NCBI GenBank assembly: GCA_902362705.1
Contig: CABIXK010000005.1
Coordinates: 86,429 to 150,428 of the forward strand
DNA length: 64,000 bases
Reading direction: 5' to 3'
Source of the DNA: Rikenellaceae bacterium
GTDB taxonomy: Bacteria > Bacteroidota > Bacteroidia > Bacteroidales > Rikenellaceae
Shown here piece after piece: positions 15,520-25,437 of this stretch. The translations under genes and the position numbers were made by a program. Within the stretch, counting starts at the first letter, position 1. Each line of letters starts with the position of its first letter. A model generated the notes under the pieces. It did no database searches, was not told the DNA's origin, and saw only the letters and a list, made by a program, of their open reading frames with translations.

Positions 15520-17892
15520 TCACATGCGCCCCTTCTCCTCGGCGGCGCCGCTCTCCACGCTTTTGTTGCGGAAGGCCTTGCCCGCCTTGAAGTGGTAGAC
15601 GAAGGAGGCCTTGAAGTAGCGGTTCGACCACATCTGGCGCATGCGGACGCTGCGTTCGAAGCCCTCGCCGCGGGCGCGGACCGTCTGCCCCTGGTCGAGC
15701 AGGTTCTCGACCGACGCGGCCGCGGTGAAGCGCTCGCCGAAGCGCTTTTTGATCCCCGCCGAGAGGCGGTGCATCGGGTCGACGGTCGCCGAGCCGAACG
15801 TCATGCGGCCCTGGAAGCGGTAGGAGAGGTCGATGTAGAACTTGGCGGGCAGGGTGAAGGTGGCCGCGGCCCGCGCCTGGACCATGTTGCGGAAGACCTC
15901 GGGGGCCGAGCGGTCGAGCCGCTCGCCGCGCCGCATGTAGGTGGCGCTGACGTTGAGCGACATCCACTTGGCGGGCCGGAAGGGGAGGTTGGCCGTGAGG
16001 TAGTAGGCCTCCGTGTCGTCGTAGTTGACCCACAGCGCGCCGAGCATGTCGGGGTTGTCGGCGTCGGCGGCGATCGTCTGGTTGATTTCGTCGCGCTGGA
16101 GCGTCGCGCCCGCCGTGAGCGTGTATTTGTGCGCGAGCACCAGCGTGAGGCTCACGTCGTCGGAGTAGGCCGGGACGAGGTGCGGATTGCCGACCTGGTA
16201 GGTGTAGTCGGAGATCTGCATGCGCCGCGGCGAGAGGTTCCAGAAGCTGGGGCGCTGGATCGTGCGGGCATACTGCGCGATGAGCGTGTAGGCGCCGTCG
16301 TCGGTCAGCGAGTAGGAGAGGTTGGCGTTGGGGAAGAGCGAGAAGTACTCCTGTCGCGCCTCGCCGCCGCGGCCGCGGGTGGAGGTGTATTCGCCGCGGA
16401 TGCCCGCCACGAGGCTCCAGCGTCCGAGGTCGGCCGTTGCGATGCCGTAGAGCGCCGCGATGTTTTCCACGTAGTCGTAGGCGTAGCTCTGGGCGTCGTT
16501 GCGCAGCCACTCCTCGCCGCGCAGCCACTCGTAGAGGGCGTCGTTGCGCATGTCGTTGTGGGTGTACTTGGCGCCGGCCTTCAGGCCCCAGCGGGGCGAG
16601 AAGCGCTTCTCGAGCGCGAGCGTCAGTGCCGCCACGTCGTAGGTGCTGCGCGTGTCGTTGCGGTAGAGCGAGTCGACCGCGGCGGCGGGTGCGGGCGGCG
16701 TGATGCGGCTCGCGTTGTCGTAGCCTGCCAGCGACTTGCGGTGGAAGTAGTCGCCCAGCACCTTGAAGGTCGAGCCCAGCGTGTCGATCTTCCAGATGTA
16801 GTTGAAGGTGGCGTTGTAGCTGTCGGAGCGGTCGCGCCCGAGGTAGCGGCTCTCCGTCGAGGTGGCCTGGGCGGCCGCCATCCGGGAGCTGGTGCGGGTA
16901 TCCTCGGGCTCGCCCGAGCGGTAGTAGGCCAGCTCGGCGCCGATGCTGTGGCGGTCGCTCAGCTCGTAGACGGCGCTGACGTTCGCCCCGCCGTTGCGGC
17001 TGCGGGAGGCGATCTCCGATTCGGCCGCGAGCTGCTTGTCGCTGCCCGTGTAGAGCGTTCGTTCGTTGGAATATACCTTGTTGCTGCCCAAGTAGCCCCA
17101 TGCCGACGAGAGGCTGAGGTCGAGGCGCCCGCGGTGGTAGGCCAGGTCGCCCGAGGGGACCCACACGTTGGCCAGGCCGCTCTGGTCGGTGCGGATGCCC
17201 ACCGAGCCCTGGATGCCGTCCTCGCGCCGCCGCTTGAGGGTGATCTTGATGATGCCGCCCGACGAGTCGGCGTCGTAGTCGGCGCCCGACGCGGGCACCA
17301 CCTCGATCTTTCGGATCTCCTCCGCGCGCAGCGAGCGCAGGTAGGTGAGCAGCTGCTCGGGCTGCATGCGCAGCTCGCGGTCGTTGACGTAGACCTTCGA
17401 CCCCGACTTGCCGTTGACGGTGATCTTCTCGCCGTCGATCCAGACCCCGGGCGCGTGCTCGAGCAGCTCCACGCCGTCCTTGCCCAGCGCCGCGGGCGAG
17501 TTGGCCACGTCGACCACGAAGCGGTCGGCCTCGCGGCGGATGAGCCGGGCCTCGACCACGACCCCGTCGATGTCGGTCGACGAGGGCTCCAGCACGATCT
17601 CGCCCAGGTCGTTGCGCTCCTCGATCCGCACCGGCCGCTCGATGGTCTCGTAGCCGAGGAACTGCACCACGAGGGTATAGTCGCCCGCCGGGACCTTCAG
17701 TTCGAAGCGGCCCTGCGCGTCGGTCGACATGCCGGCCTGCTGTTCGGTGCCGCGCAGCAGCACCACCGAGGCGTAGCCCACTCCCTCGCCCTGCGGGTCG
17801 ACCACGCGGCCCGTGGCCGGGCATGTGTGCGCCGCCAGGGCCTGGGCGGCGGCCGTTGCGAGGATCACGATCAGGAGAACAATTCGTTTCAT
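15520..17892 (-). CDS. TonB-dependent receptor-like outer membrane beta-barrel protein
   Basis: 790-residue outer membrane protein. After the signal peptide (MKRIVLLIVILATAAAQALA) comes a carboxypeptidase-regulatory-like domain (TGRVVDPQGEGVGYASVVLL), a plug domain (VVDVANSPAALGKDGVELL, then VYVNDRELRM and DADSSGGIIKITLK) and a long barrel of the OMP_b-brl_3 kind. There is no SusD partner next to it, so it is not a typical polysaccharide-utilization locus. Start set at ATG 17892, where the signal peptide begins, not at the in-frame ATG 17943. The ligand is unknown. Confidence 0.87.
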   Translation of the reverse strand: MKRIVLLIVILATAAAQALAAHTCPATGRVVDPQGEGVGYASVVLLRGTEQQAGMSTDAQGRFELKVPAGDYTLVVQFLGYETIERPVRIEERNDLGEIVLEPSSTDIDGVVVEARLIRREADRFVVDVANSPAALGKDGVELLEHAPGVWIDGEKITVNGKSGSKVYVNDRELRMQPEQLLTYLRSLRAEEIRKIEVVPASGADYDADSSGGIIKITLKRRREDGIQGSVGIRTDQSGLANVWVPSGDLAYHRGRLDLSLSSAWGYLGSNKVYSNERTLYTGSDKQLAAESEIASRSRNGGANVSAVYELSDRHSIGAELAYYRSGEPEDTRTSSRMAAAQATSTESRYLGRDRSDSYNATFNYIWKIDTLGSTFKVLGDYFHRKSLAGYDNASRITPPAPAAAVDSLYRNDTRSTYDVAALTLALEKRFSPRWGLKAGAKYTHNDMRNDALYEWLRGEEWLRNDAQSYAYDYVENIAALYGIATADLGRWSLVAGIRGEYTSTRGRGGEARQEYFSLFPNANLSYSLTDDGAYTLIAQYARTIQRPSFWNLSPRRMQISDYTYQVGNPHLVPAYSDDVSLTLVLAHKYTLTAGATLQRDEINQTIAADADNPDMLGALWVNYDDTEAYYLTANLPFRPAKWMSLNVSATYMRRGERLDRSAPEVFRNMVQARAAATFTLPAKFYIDLSYRFQGRMTFGSATVDPMHRLSAGIKKRFGERFTAAASVENLLDQGQTVRARGEGFERSVRMRQMWSNRYFKASFVYHFKAGKAFRNKSVESGAAEEKGRM

Positions 17893-17940
17893 ACTATTCC
17901 GTTTGATTGTTATGTTTGCTTGTGTTGTTATTCGATGGTG

Positions 17941-17973
17941 CAAATATATATAAATTTATTTGTATTATGCAAA
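17941..17973 (-). promoter_or_regulatory. promoter of the receptor gene
   Basis: On the minus strand TTTG (17970-17973), 21 nt, TATATTTG (17941-17948). The surrounding 80 nt are the most AT-rich stretch of the GC-rich part. Confidence 0.6.
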
Positions 17974-18393
17974 ACATAGTAGTATTTATTTCTGAAAATT
18001 TTTCACACAAATATATATATGCGGCGAATAGATATGCTTTGCGCGCGGTTCTCTTCGCTGCATGGCTCCTGAGAGGCGGGCGGCGGACGCGGGGCAGGGT
18101 AGGCGGTGCGTGAGGTGTTGCGGCCGAGGTGGCGAGCTGCAACGGGTACGGCTGGCTGTCAGGGCGCGTGAGGCAGAGGCGTGCGGTTGGGCGGCGAGCG
18201 GGGTAGTGGTGGGCGGAGCGAGTCGTCGGTCGGCGGCTGGGCCGACGGATAGCTGGGCACACCCGACGGCGGCGGGGGCGGCGGACACACCCGGCAGCAG
18301 CGGGGACGCCGGGCGAGGCGCCGAAAAGCGCGAATCGGAGCCGTTGTTGAAAAATCGCGGCGGTCCGATTCGGCCCGATTCGCAAAAAATGTT

Positions 18394-18401
18394 TAATTTT
18401 G
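18394..18401 (+). promoter_or_regulatory. -7 box of plsC operon
   Basis: TAATTTTG matches TAnnTTTG, 27 nt before the plsC ATG. No clear TTG at the -33 position. Confidence 0.45.
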
Positions 18402-18428
18402 CACGATTGAACCCTAATCCCGCCGAAG

Positions 18429-19157
18429 ATGCTGAGTGCCCTATACTACCTCTTCCTGGTGCTGCTGTGCACTGTCTTTATGATTCTGTCTGCCGTGGCG
18501 CTGGTCGTCTGCGCCCCCTTCGACCGGGGCCGCCGCACAGTGCACGAGCTCTCGCGCGTGCTGGTGCGTATCTTCTTCGCCGTTCCGCCCCGCTGGCGGC
18601 AGCGCATCGAGGGGCTGGAGCATGTCGACCGCAGCCGGCCCTATGTCATCGTGCTGAACCACAATACAGTGGTCGACATCCCGGCGCTCTACTACCTCCC
18701 GCTCAACTTCCGCTGGGTGTCGAAGCGCGAGGTGTTCCGCGTCCCCTTCTTCGGGCAGTTCCTCGTCCTGCACGGCGACATCTGCATCGACCGCGGCCGC
18801 GCTTCGGAGGCGATGGCGCAGCTGCTGCGCGAGGGGGGCAAGTGGCTCGGTCGCGGCGCCTCGGTGGCGATCTTCCCCGAGGGCACGCGTTCGAAGGACG
18901 GCGAGATCCGCCGCTTCAAGGCGGGGGCCTTCCTGCTGGCCAAAGAGCTCGGGGTGCCGATTCTCCCGGTGGTGATGGACGGCACGCGCACGCTCATGCG
19001 GCCGAATCTTCTCTTCAACTGGGGCAACCGCATCCGCATCCGCGTGCTGCCCCCCGTCTCGGCCGATGAGGTGGCCGCCTCGGAGGTGCATGAACTCATG
19101 GAACGCACGCACGCTGCGATGTGCGACGCGCTGCGGCGGATGCGCGAAACCAACTAA
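18429..19157 (+). CDS. plsC: 1-acyl-sn-glycerol-3-phosphate acyltransferase
   Basis: 242-residue enzyme of phospholipid synthesis that acylates lysophosphatidic acid at the sn-2 position at the inner membrane. It has one N-terminal membrane helix ([24 protein letters not shown]), the catalytic H-x4-D motif NHNTVVD, and the substrate-binding [10 protein letters not shown]. Length is normal for PlsC. It is followed after 8 nt by parE, so probably the first gene of plsC-parE-parC-aroK. Confidence 0.92.
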   Translation: MLSALYYLFLVLLCTVFMILSAVALVVCAPFDRGRRTVHELSRVLVRIFFAVPPRWRQRIEGLEHVDRSRPYVIVLNHNTVVDIPALYYLPLNFRWVSKREVFRVPFFGQFLVLHGDICIDRGRASEAMAQLLREGGKWLGRGASVAIFPEGTRSKDGEIRRFKAGAFLLAKELGVPILPVVMDGTRTLMRPNLLFNWGNRIRIRVLPPVSADEVAASEVHELMERTHAAMCDALRRMRETN

Positions 19158-19165
19158 CCCGAACT

Positions 19166-21040
19166 ATGGCAGATTTACTTGATAATAAGAATACGGGCGA
19201 CTACGGCGACGACGCCATCGTGACCCTCTCGCCGCGCGAGCACATCCGGCTGCGTCCGGGTATGTACGTGGGTGTGGTGGGCGACGGCTCGCAGCCCGAC
19301 GAGGCGCTCTACGTGCTGATAAAGGAGGTCGTCGACAACTCGATCGACGAGTTCATCATGGGCGCCGGCCGGCGCATCGACATCACCATCGAGGACAAGA
19401 TGGTCTCGGTGCGCGACTACGGCCGCGGCATCCCCCTCAAGTCGCTCTCGGCGGCCGTCGGGCAGATGAACACGGGCGGCAAGTACGGCGGCACGGCCTT
19501 CAAGAAGACTGTGGGTCTCAACGGCGTGGGCGTCAAGGCCGTGAACATGCTTTCGAGCTCCTTTACGGCCCGCTCGGTGCGCGACGGCGAGGCCCGCACG
19601 GTGGTCTTCGCGCAGGGCCTGGAGGTGAGCGATACGTGGGAGAGCGGCGTGGAGGAAAAGAACGGCACCTACATCTCCTACCGCGTCGACGAGGAGGTCT
19701 TCGGCCCCTACGACTACAACATGGAGTATGTCGAGCAGAAGATCCGCAACTACAGCTACCTGAACCTCGGCCTGACACTTACGCTCAACGGTCGCAGCTT
19801 CGTCTCGAAGAACGGCCTGCTGGATCTGGTCAACGACACCATGACCGAGGAGCCGCTCTATGCTCCCATCCACCTCACGGGCGAGGACATCGAGGTGGTC
19901 ATCACCCACGGCTCGGGCTACGGCGAGAGCTACGACTCGTTCGTCAACGGCCAGCACACCACGCAGGGCGGTACGCACCAGACGGCGCTGCGCGCGGCCG
20001 TGGCCAAGACCTTGAAGGAGTTCTACCACAAGGACTACGATCCGTCGGACATCCGCACGTCGATCATCGCCGCCATCTCGATCAAGGTCGACGACCCGTT
20101 GTTCGAAAACCAGATGAAGACCAAGTTCGGGTCGAAGGAGGTATCGCCGGGCGTGTCGGTCAACAACTTCGTGGCCGACTTCCTCGGAAAGCATCTCGAC
20201 GACTACCTCCACAAGCACCCCGAGACGGCGCAGATACTTCAGAAGAAGATCGTCGAGAACGAGAAGGAGCGCAAGGCCATCTCGGGCATCCAGAAGAAGG
20301 CCCGCGAGACGGCCAAGAAGGTGTCGCTCAACAACAAGAAGCTGCGCGACTGCAAGATCCACCGCACCGACCGCAGCGAGCTGGCCGAGCAGTCGATGAT
20401 CTTCATCACGGAGGGTAACTCGGCCTCGGGCTCGATCACCAAGAGTCGCGACCCCCGCACGCAGGCGGTCTTCTCCCTGCGCGGCAAGCCACTCAACTGC
20501 TTCGGACTGACGAAGAAGGTGGTCTACGAGAACGAGGAGTTCAACCTGCTGCAGGCGGCGCTCAACATCGAGGAGGATATGGACAACCTGCGCTACGAGA
20601 AGGTGGTCATCGCCACCGATGCCGATGTCGACGGTATGCACATCCGCCTGCTCATCACCACCTTCTTCCTCCAGTTCTTCCCCGAGGTGATCCGCCGCGG
20701 CCACCTCTACATCCTCCAGACGCCGCTGTTCCGCGTGCGCAACAAGCGCGAGACCCACTACTGCTACTCGGAGGAGGAGCGGCAGTGGGCGCTCAGGCGG
20801 TGCGGCGCCTCGGCCGAGATCACGCGATTCAAAGGTCTGGGCGAGATCTCGCCCGACGAGTTCCGCGAGTTCATCGGCGAGGGGATGCGCCTCGACAAGG
20901 TGCGCATCACCAAGGACGACCCGATCCACGACCTGCTGGAGTTCTACATGGGCAAGAATACTTTCGAGCGCCAGGGCTTCATCATCGACAACCTGCGTAT
21001 CGAGGAGGACCTCGTCGAGCAGGATTTACGGATAAGTTAG
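19166..21040 (+). CDS. parE: DNA topoisomerase IV subunit B
   Basis: 624-residue ATPase/TOPRIM subunit of a type IIA topoisomerase. Visible are the ATP-binding site VVDNSIDEF and GRGIPL, the lid [11 protein letters not shown], the TOPRIM residues [10 protein letters not shown] and [10 protein letters not shown], and a C-terminal tail. Start at ATG 19166 (MADLLDN); an upstream in-frame start would overlap plsC. Called ParE and not GyrB because the A subunit directly downstream is of ParC type and a separate gyrA exists at 31.5 kb. Confidence 0.92.
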   Translation: MADLLDNKNTGDYGDDAIVTLSPREHIRLRPGMYVGVVGDGSQPDEALYVLIKEVVDNSIDEFIMGAGRRIDITIEDKMVSVRDYGRGIPLKSLSAAVGQMNTGGKYGGTAFKKTVGLNGVGVKAVNMLSSSFTARSVRDGEARTVVFAQGLEVSDTWESGVEEKNGTYISYRVDEEVFGPYDYNMEYVEQKIRNYSYLNLGLTLTLNGRSFVSKNGLLDLVNDTMTEEPLYAPIHLTGEDIEVVITHGSGYGESYDSFVNGQHTTQGGTHQTALRAAVAKTLKEFYHKDYDPSDIRTSIIAAISIKVDDPLFENQMKTKFGSKEVSPGVSVNNFVADFLGKHLDDYLHKHPETAQILQKKIVENEKERKAISGIQKKARETAKKVSLNNKKLRDCKIHRTDRSELAEQSMIFITEGNSASGSITKSRDPRTQAVFSLRGKPLNCFGLTKKVVYENEEFNLLQAALNIEEDMDNLRYEKVVIATDADVDGMHIRLLITTFFLQFFPEVIRRGHLYILQTPLFRVRNKRETHYCYSEEERQWALRRCGASAEITRFKGLGEISPDEFREFIGEGMRLDKVRITKDDPIHDLLEFYMGKNTFERQGFIIDNLRIEEDLVEQDLRIS

Positions 21041-21043
21041 CAT

Positions 21044-23923
21044 ATGTCAGAAGAAAAAGATAAGATCGAACGCGACGAGGAGCTCCGCGCGGAGGCTGCG
21101 GCCCCCGGCACGGCGGACGACGGCGCAGCCGAAACCGCCGCCGCCGGAGCTGCCGCCGCCGATACCGACGCCGCTGAAGAGGCCGAAGAGGCCGCCGCGG
21201 CGCCCGCCGCACGGGCCCGTGCGGGCAAGTACGACCGCCTGACGCAGGACGAGGGGGGCGTGCGCAAGCTCACGGGCATGTACAAGAACTGGTTTCTGGA
21301 TTACGCCTCCTACGTGATCCTGGAGCGCGCCGTGCCCCATGTCGAGGATGGCCTGAAGCCCGTGCAGCGGCGCATCCTCCACGCCATGAAGTCGGTCGAC
21401 GACGGCCGCTACAACAAGGTGGCCAACATCGTGGGCCAGACCATGCAGTACCATCCCCACGGCGACGCCTCGATCAAGGACGCGCTGGTGCAGCTCGGGC
21501 AGAAGGACCTGCTGATCGACTGCCAGGGCAACTGGGGCAACATCCTCACGGGCGACGAGGCGGCCGCGGGCCGATACATCGAGGCGCGGCTGTCGAAGTT
21601 CGCCCTCGACGTGGTGTTCAACCGCAAGACCACCGAGTGGATGCGCTCCTACGACGGCCGCAACGAGGAGCCCGTGACCCTTCCGATCAAGTTCCCGCTG
21701 CTGCTGGCGCAGGGTGCCGACGGCATCGCCGTGGGTCTGGCCTCGAAGATCCTGCCCCACAACTTCGTCGAGCTCATCGATGCCGCCATCGCACACCTTC
21801 AGGGCCGCGACTTCCAGCTCTGGCCCGACTTCCCCACGGGGGGCATGGCCGACGTGAGCCGCTACAACGACGGCCTGCGCGGCGGTGCGGTGAAGGTGCG
21901 CGCCCGCATCTCGAAGATCGACAAGCGCACGCTGGCCATCACCGAGATTCCCTACACCACGACCACCGAGTCGATCAAGGAGTCGATCATCAAGGCCAAC
22001 GACAAGGGCAAGATCAAGATCCGCAAGGTCGACGACAACACGGCCGACCGGGTGGAGATCATCGTGCAGGTATCGCCCGACGAGTCGTCGGACAAGACCA
22101 TCGACGCGCTCTACGCCTTCACCGACTGCGAGGTATCGATCGCGCCCAACGCCTGCGTCATCTGGGACGAGAAACCCCACTTCCTGGGTGTGAGCGAGAT
22201 CCTGCGCCGCTCGGCCGACCACACGAAGTGGCTGCTGGGCCGCGAGCTCGAGATCCGTCTCGACGAGCTCGACGGGGCGTGGCATGCCGCCTCGCTCGAG
22301 CGCATCTTCATCGAGAACAAGCTCTACCAGCTCATCGAGGGATGCCGCACGCGCGAGGAGGCCTATGCGGCCGTCGACGGGGGGCTGGAGCCCTTCAAGG
22401 GGCGCCTGCGCCGCGCCGTGACGACGGACGACGTGCAGCGCCTCACCGAGCTGAAGTTCATCCGCATCTCGCGCTACGACACGGAGAAGGCCGACAACGA
22501 GATCCGCCAGATCGAGGCCGACATCGAGCAGACGCGCTTCCACCTGGCCCACCTCACGGAGTACGCCGTGGCCTACTACGAGCGCATCCGCGACAAGTAC
22601 GGCAAGGGGCGCGAGCGGCGCACCGAGCTGCGCGAGTTCGACTCGATCGAGGCCTCGAAGGTCGCCGTGACCAACGCCAAGCTCTACGTCGACCGCGAGG
22701 AGGGCTTCTTCGGCATCGGCAAGTCGATGAAGGATGCCGAGCCGGTCTGCGACTGCTCGGATCTGGACGACGTGATCGTCTTCACGCGCGAGGGGCGCTA
22801 CGTCATCACCCGCATTTCGGACAAGGCCTTCTTCGCCCGCAACATCTATTATATAGGTGTCTTCAAGCGCAACGACGAGCGCACGATCTACAACGTCCTC
22901 TACCGCGACGGCAAGAACGGCCCGATCATGATGAAGCGCTGCGCCATCAAGGGCATCACGCGCGACAAGGAGTACGACATCACCAAGGGAACGCCCAAGA
23001 GCGAGATCCTCTACATGACGGTCAACCCCAACGGCGAGGCGGAGGTGCTGAAGGTCTACTTCAAGCCCCGCCCGCGCCTGAAGCGGGTGATCGTCGACCT
23101 CGACTTCTCGACCTTGGCGATCAAGGGGCGCCAGAGCCAGGGCAACCTCTTCTCGCGCTACGGCATACACAAGATCGTGCTCAAGGAGCGCGGCACGTCG
23201 ACCCTCGGCGGGCAGGACATCTGGTTCGACGAGGATGTCCGCCGCCTGAACGCCGACGGACGCGGACGCCTGCTGGGCGAGTTCAAGGGCGACGACAAGC
23301 TCATCGTCCGCACCTCCAAGAACCAGTACTACATCACGGGCTACGACCTGATGCAGCACTTCCCCGACGACACGGTGCACGTCGACCGCTACCTCCCCGG
23401 GCGCGTCTACAGCCTCTGCTATTACGACCGCGAGCAGCGCTACTACTACATGAAGCGCTTCACGGCCGAGCTGTCGGACCGCATGCAGTCGTTCCTCGAC
23501 GAGGAGGGAAGCGCCGAGCTGGTCTGCATCACCGGCTGCGCGGGCGCCCGGTTGGAGATCACCTACAAGGGGGCCCACGCCCAGCGTCCGGCCGACCTGG
23601 TGGAGGTCGACGACTTCGTGGGGGTCAAGAGCCACCGCGCCAAGGGCAAACGTCTGACTACCTACGAGGTAGCCTCGCTGCGCTTCATCGAGCCCGAGCT
23701 GCCGCAGGAGCCCGCCGAGGCGTCGGCCGACGATCCGGCCGCCGAGTCCGCGGGCCTATCCGGGGAGGCCTCCGTTTCGGCCGCAACCCCGGCCGCTGCG
23801 TCGGTTCCGACAGCCGGGAGTGCCTCGGAGAGCGCCGCCGCGCCGGCCGCCGGTGCGCCGCTGGAGATCGAGCGCAGCGCCGACGATCCGCTGCTCGATC
23901 CCGCGCAGCTCGACCTCTTCTGA
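21044..23923 (+). CDS. parC: DNA topoisomerase IV subunit A
   Basis: 959-residue cleavage subunit. The catalytic tyrosine is Y178 in RYIEARLSKFALD. The quinolone-region equivalent reads HPHGDASIKDALVQL, with Ala where E. coli ParC has Ser80, which I believe is usual for Bacteroidetes ParC. Residues 1-60 form an acidic, Ala-rich leader and the last 80 are Ala/Pro/Ser-rich, both probably disordered. It starts 3 nt after parE, and works with it to decatenate daughter chromosomes; FtsK, which assists that process, is encoded 1.5 kb downstream. Confidence 0.92.
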   Translation: MSEEKDKIERDEELRAEAAAPGTADDGAAETAAAGAAAADTDAAEEAEEAAAAPAARARAGKYDRLTQDEGGVRKLTGMYKNWFLDYASYVILERAVPHVEDGLKPVQRRILHAMKSVDDGRYNKVANIVGQTMQYHPHGDASIKDALVQLGQKDLLIDCQGNWGNILTGDEAAAGRYIEARLSKFALDVVFNRKTTEWMRSYDGRNEEPVTLPIKFPLLLAQGADGIAVGLASKILPHNFVELIDAAIAHLQGRDFQLWPDFPTGGMADVSRYNDGLRGGAVKVRARISKIDKRTLAITEIPYTTTTESIKESIIKANDKGKIKIRKVDDNTADRVEIIVQVSPDESSDKTIDALYAFTDCEVSIAPNACVIWDEKPHFLGVSEILRRSADHTKWLLGRELEIRLDELDGAWHAASLERIFIENKLYQLIEGCRTREEAYAAVDGGLEPFKGRLRRAVTTDDVQRLTELKFIRISRYDTEKADNEIRQIEADIEQTRFHLAHLTEYAVAYYERIRDKYGKGRERRTELREFDSIEASKVAVTNAKLYVDREEGFFGIGKSMKDAEPVCDCSDLDDVIVFTREGRYVITRISDKAFFARNIYYIGVFKRNDERTIYNVLYRDGKNGPIMMKRCAIKGITRDKEYDITKGTPKSEILYMTVNPNGEAEVLKVYFKPRPRLKRVIVDLDFSTLAIKGRQSQGNLFSRYGIHKIVLKERGTSTLGGQDIWFDEDVRRLNADGRGRLLGEFKGDDKLIVRTSKNQYYITGYDLMQHFPDDTVHVDRYLPGRVYSLCYYDREQRYYYMKRFTAELSDRMQSFLDEEGSAELVCITGCAGARLEITYKGAHAQRPADLVEVDDFVGVKSHRAKGKRLTTYEVASLRFIEPELPQEPAEASADDPAAESAGLSGEASVSAATPAAASVPTAGSASESAAAPAAGAPLEIERSADDPLLDPAQLDLF

Positions 23924-23940
23924 CCTTTGGCTCCGCGACG

Positions 23941-24468
23941 ATGAAAACCCTCTTCCTGGTCGGTTACATGGGGTGCGGCAAGAGCACCTTCGCGCGCCGG
24001 ATCGCCCGGCGCCTGGAGGTGGAGTGGGCCGACACGGACCGCGAGGTCGAGCAGCGCGAGGGGGCCTCGGTGTGCGATCTGTTCCGCTACGAGGGCGAGG
24101 CGCGCTTCCGCGAGGCCGAGCGTGCGGCCCTCGACCGGCTCATCGACGAGGGGCGGGTCGGCGTGGTGGCCACGGGGGGCGGGCTGCCCGTCTGGCGCGA
24201 CAACATGGAGCGAATGAACGGCGCGGGGCTGACGGTCTACCTGCGGCGCCCGGCCGAGCAGATCGCCTGCCGCATGAGCCCCTACGGGCGGCAGCGGCGT
24301 CCGCGCCTGAGGGGCCTTTCCGACGAGGAGCTGGTGGCGTTCATGCACCGCGACATGGCCGAGCGCGAGGCGTTCTACGCCCGGGCGCAGCTGGTCTTCG
24401 ACTGCGCCGCCGCGAGCGACGACGAGCTCCTCGATCGGATCGTCAAAGCGCTTCAAGCAACAGACTGA
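23941..24468 (+). CDS. aroK: shikimate kinase
   Basis: 175-residue cytoplasmic kinase of the aromatic amino acid pathway, phosphorylating shikimate at the 3-hydroxyl with ATP. Walker A is GYMGCGKST (residues 8-16), followed by the shikimate-binding DTD (ADTDREVE) and FREAE segments, the glycine triplet ATGGG, and the Arg-rich lid GRQRRPRLRG. Start at ATG 23941, 17 nt after parC. Normal length for AroK. Confidence 0.92.
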   Translation: MKTLFLVGYMGCGKSTFARRIARRLEVEWADTDREVEQREGASVCDLFRYEGEARFREAERAALDRLIDEGRVGVVATGGGLPVWRDNMERMNGAGLTVYLRRPAEQIACRMSPYGRQRRPRLRGLSDEELVAFMHRDMAEREAFYARAQLVFDCAAASDDELLDRIVKALQATD

Positions 24469-24490
24469 CAGTCGTTTGTTCTTTAATTTT

Positions 24491-24518
24491 CCATTTTCAA
24501 TTCTCAATTTTCAATTCT
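24491..24518 (+). repeat. two tandem 14-nt units before murI
   Basis: CCATTTTCAATTCT followed directly by CAATTTTCAATTCT, one mismatch. AT-rich stretch between aroK and murI; function not evident. Confidence 0.6.
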
Positions 24519-24522
24519 TCGT

Positions 24523-25293
24523 TTGGATAACCGTCCCATAGGCATCTACGACTCGGGACTCGGCGGGCTGACGGTCTGGCGGGAGGTGCGGCGCGCGCTG
24601 CCCTGCGAGGCGCTCGTCTACCTGGGCGACGGCAAGAACTGCCCCTACGGCTCCCGCCCGCGCGAGGAGGTGGCGCGTCTGGCCGACGAGGCTGTCGGGC
24701 GGCTCGTCGCCGAGGGATGCAAGATGGTCGTCGTGGCGTGCAACACGGCTACGGCCGCGGCGATCGGGGCCCTGCGCGCCAAGTATGCGCCGCTGCCGAT
24801 CGTGGGCATGGAGCCCGCGGTGAAGCCCGCCTGCCTGGCCACGCGCAGCGGGGTGGTGGGGGTGCTCGCTACGGAGCGGAGTCTCGACGGCGATCTGTTC
24901 CGCCGCACGGCGGCCCGCTACGGCTCGGGCATCGAGGTGGTCGCCGCCCCGGGCCGGGGGTTCGTCGAGCTGGTCGAGGGCGACCGCGAGGCGACCGACG
25001 AGGCCGAGCGCACCGTGCGCCTTGCCGTGGCGGAGATGCTCGCGCGCGGCGCCGACCAGATCGTGCTGGGCTGCACGCACTATCCCTTCCTCATTCCCGT
25101 GCTGCGGCGCGTCGTGGCGGGGCGCGGGGTGGAGATCGTCGATCCGTCGCCCGCCGTGGCGCGGCGCGTGGTGCAGCTGCTCGACGCGGGGGGGCTGCGC
25201 TGCGATCCCGATCGGGAGCCGCGCTACGACTTTCTGACCTTCGCCGACGAGGCCTACCAGCTGCGGCTGGAGCGCAAGGCCTTCGGCCGTTGA
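24523..25293 (+). CDS. murI: glutamate racemase
   Basis: 256-residue enzyme that makes D-glutamate for peptidoglycan. Both catalytic cysteines are present: C73 in VACNTATAAA and C184 in GCTHYPFL. The N-terminal IYDSGLGGLTV is the substrate-binding loop. The first usable initiator is TTG 24523 (the frame has no ATG ahead of the conserved IGIYDSG), an unusual start that may keep expression low. It follows aroK by 54 nt. Confidence 0.93.
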   Translation: MDNRPIGIYDSGLGGLTVWREVRRALPCEALVYLGDGKNCPYGSRPREEVARLADEAVGRLVAEGCKMVVVACNTATAAAIGALRAKYAPLPIVGMEPAVKPACLATRSGVVGVLATERSLDGDLFRRTAARYGSGIEVVAAPGRGFVELVEGDREATDEAERTVRLAVAEMLARGADQIVLGCTHYPFLIPVLRRVVAGRGVEIVDPSPAVARRVVQLLDAGGLRCDPDREPRYDFLTFADEAYQLRLERKAFGR

Positions 25294-25364
25294 TCCGGGG
25301 CGCGGCGCCTTCGGAGGCGGCGCGATTTTTGACGATTCGATTCTGAATTGTCCCGGATTTTCCC

Positions 25365-25372
25365 TAACTTTG
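25365..25372 (+). promoter_or_regulatory. -7 box upstream of ftsK
   Basis: TAACTTTG fits TAnnTTTG, 65 nt before the chosen ATG at 25438. The -33 box is not convincing. Confidence 0.45.
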
Positions 25373-25437
25373 CTCCGTTAAAGCGATCCTTCATCCGGCC
25401 CGGTCGGCGATCCGGCGGGCCGCATATCCTGCATACG

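Larger units (their letters stand above)
17893..18428. other. 536-nt intergenic region with divergent promoters and GC-rich filler
   Basis: Both ends hold promoters: AT-rich sequence at 17930-18040 drives the receptor gene on -, and 18394-18401 serves plsC on +. Between about 18050 and 18330 lies G-rich, low-complexity DNA (many GGCGG and GGTGG words) with no ORF showing the codon use of its neighbours, and no RNA gene recognised. Confidence 0.6.

Noticed and set aside
15520..17892. Polysaccharide utilization locus
   Set aside because: No SusD-like gene, surface glycan-binding protein or sensor next to the receptor. The GH13 gene nearby is cytoplasmic and separate.
15511..17979. Long open frame on + over the receptor gene, and a 909-codon frame on - (15095-17824)
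   Set aside because: Both overlap the receptor gene, whose protein has clear domains. They are Ala/Arg/Val-rich translations typical of alternative frames in GC-rich DNA.
21089..21230. Frameshift or artefact at the Ala-rich start of ParC
   Set aside because: The frame is open without breaks and the ATG lies 3 nt after parE; a disordered acidic leader is the simpler reading.
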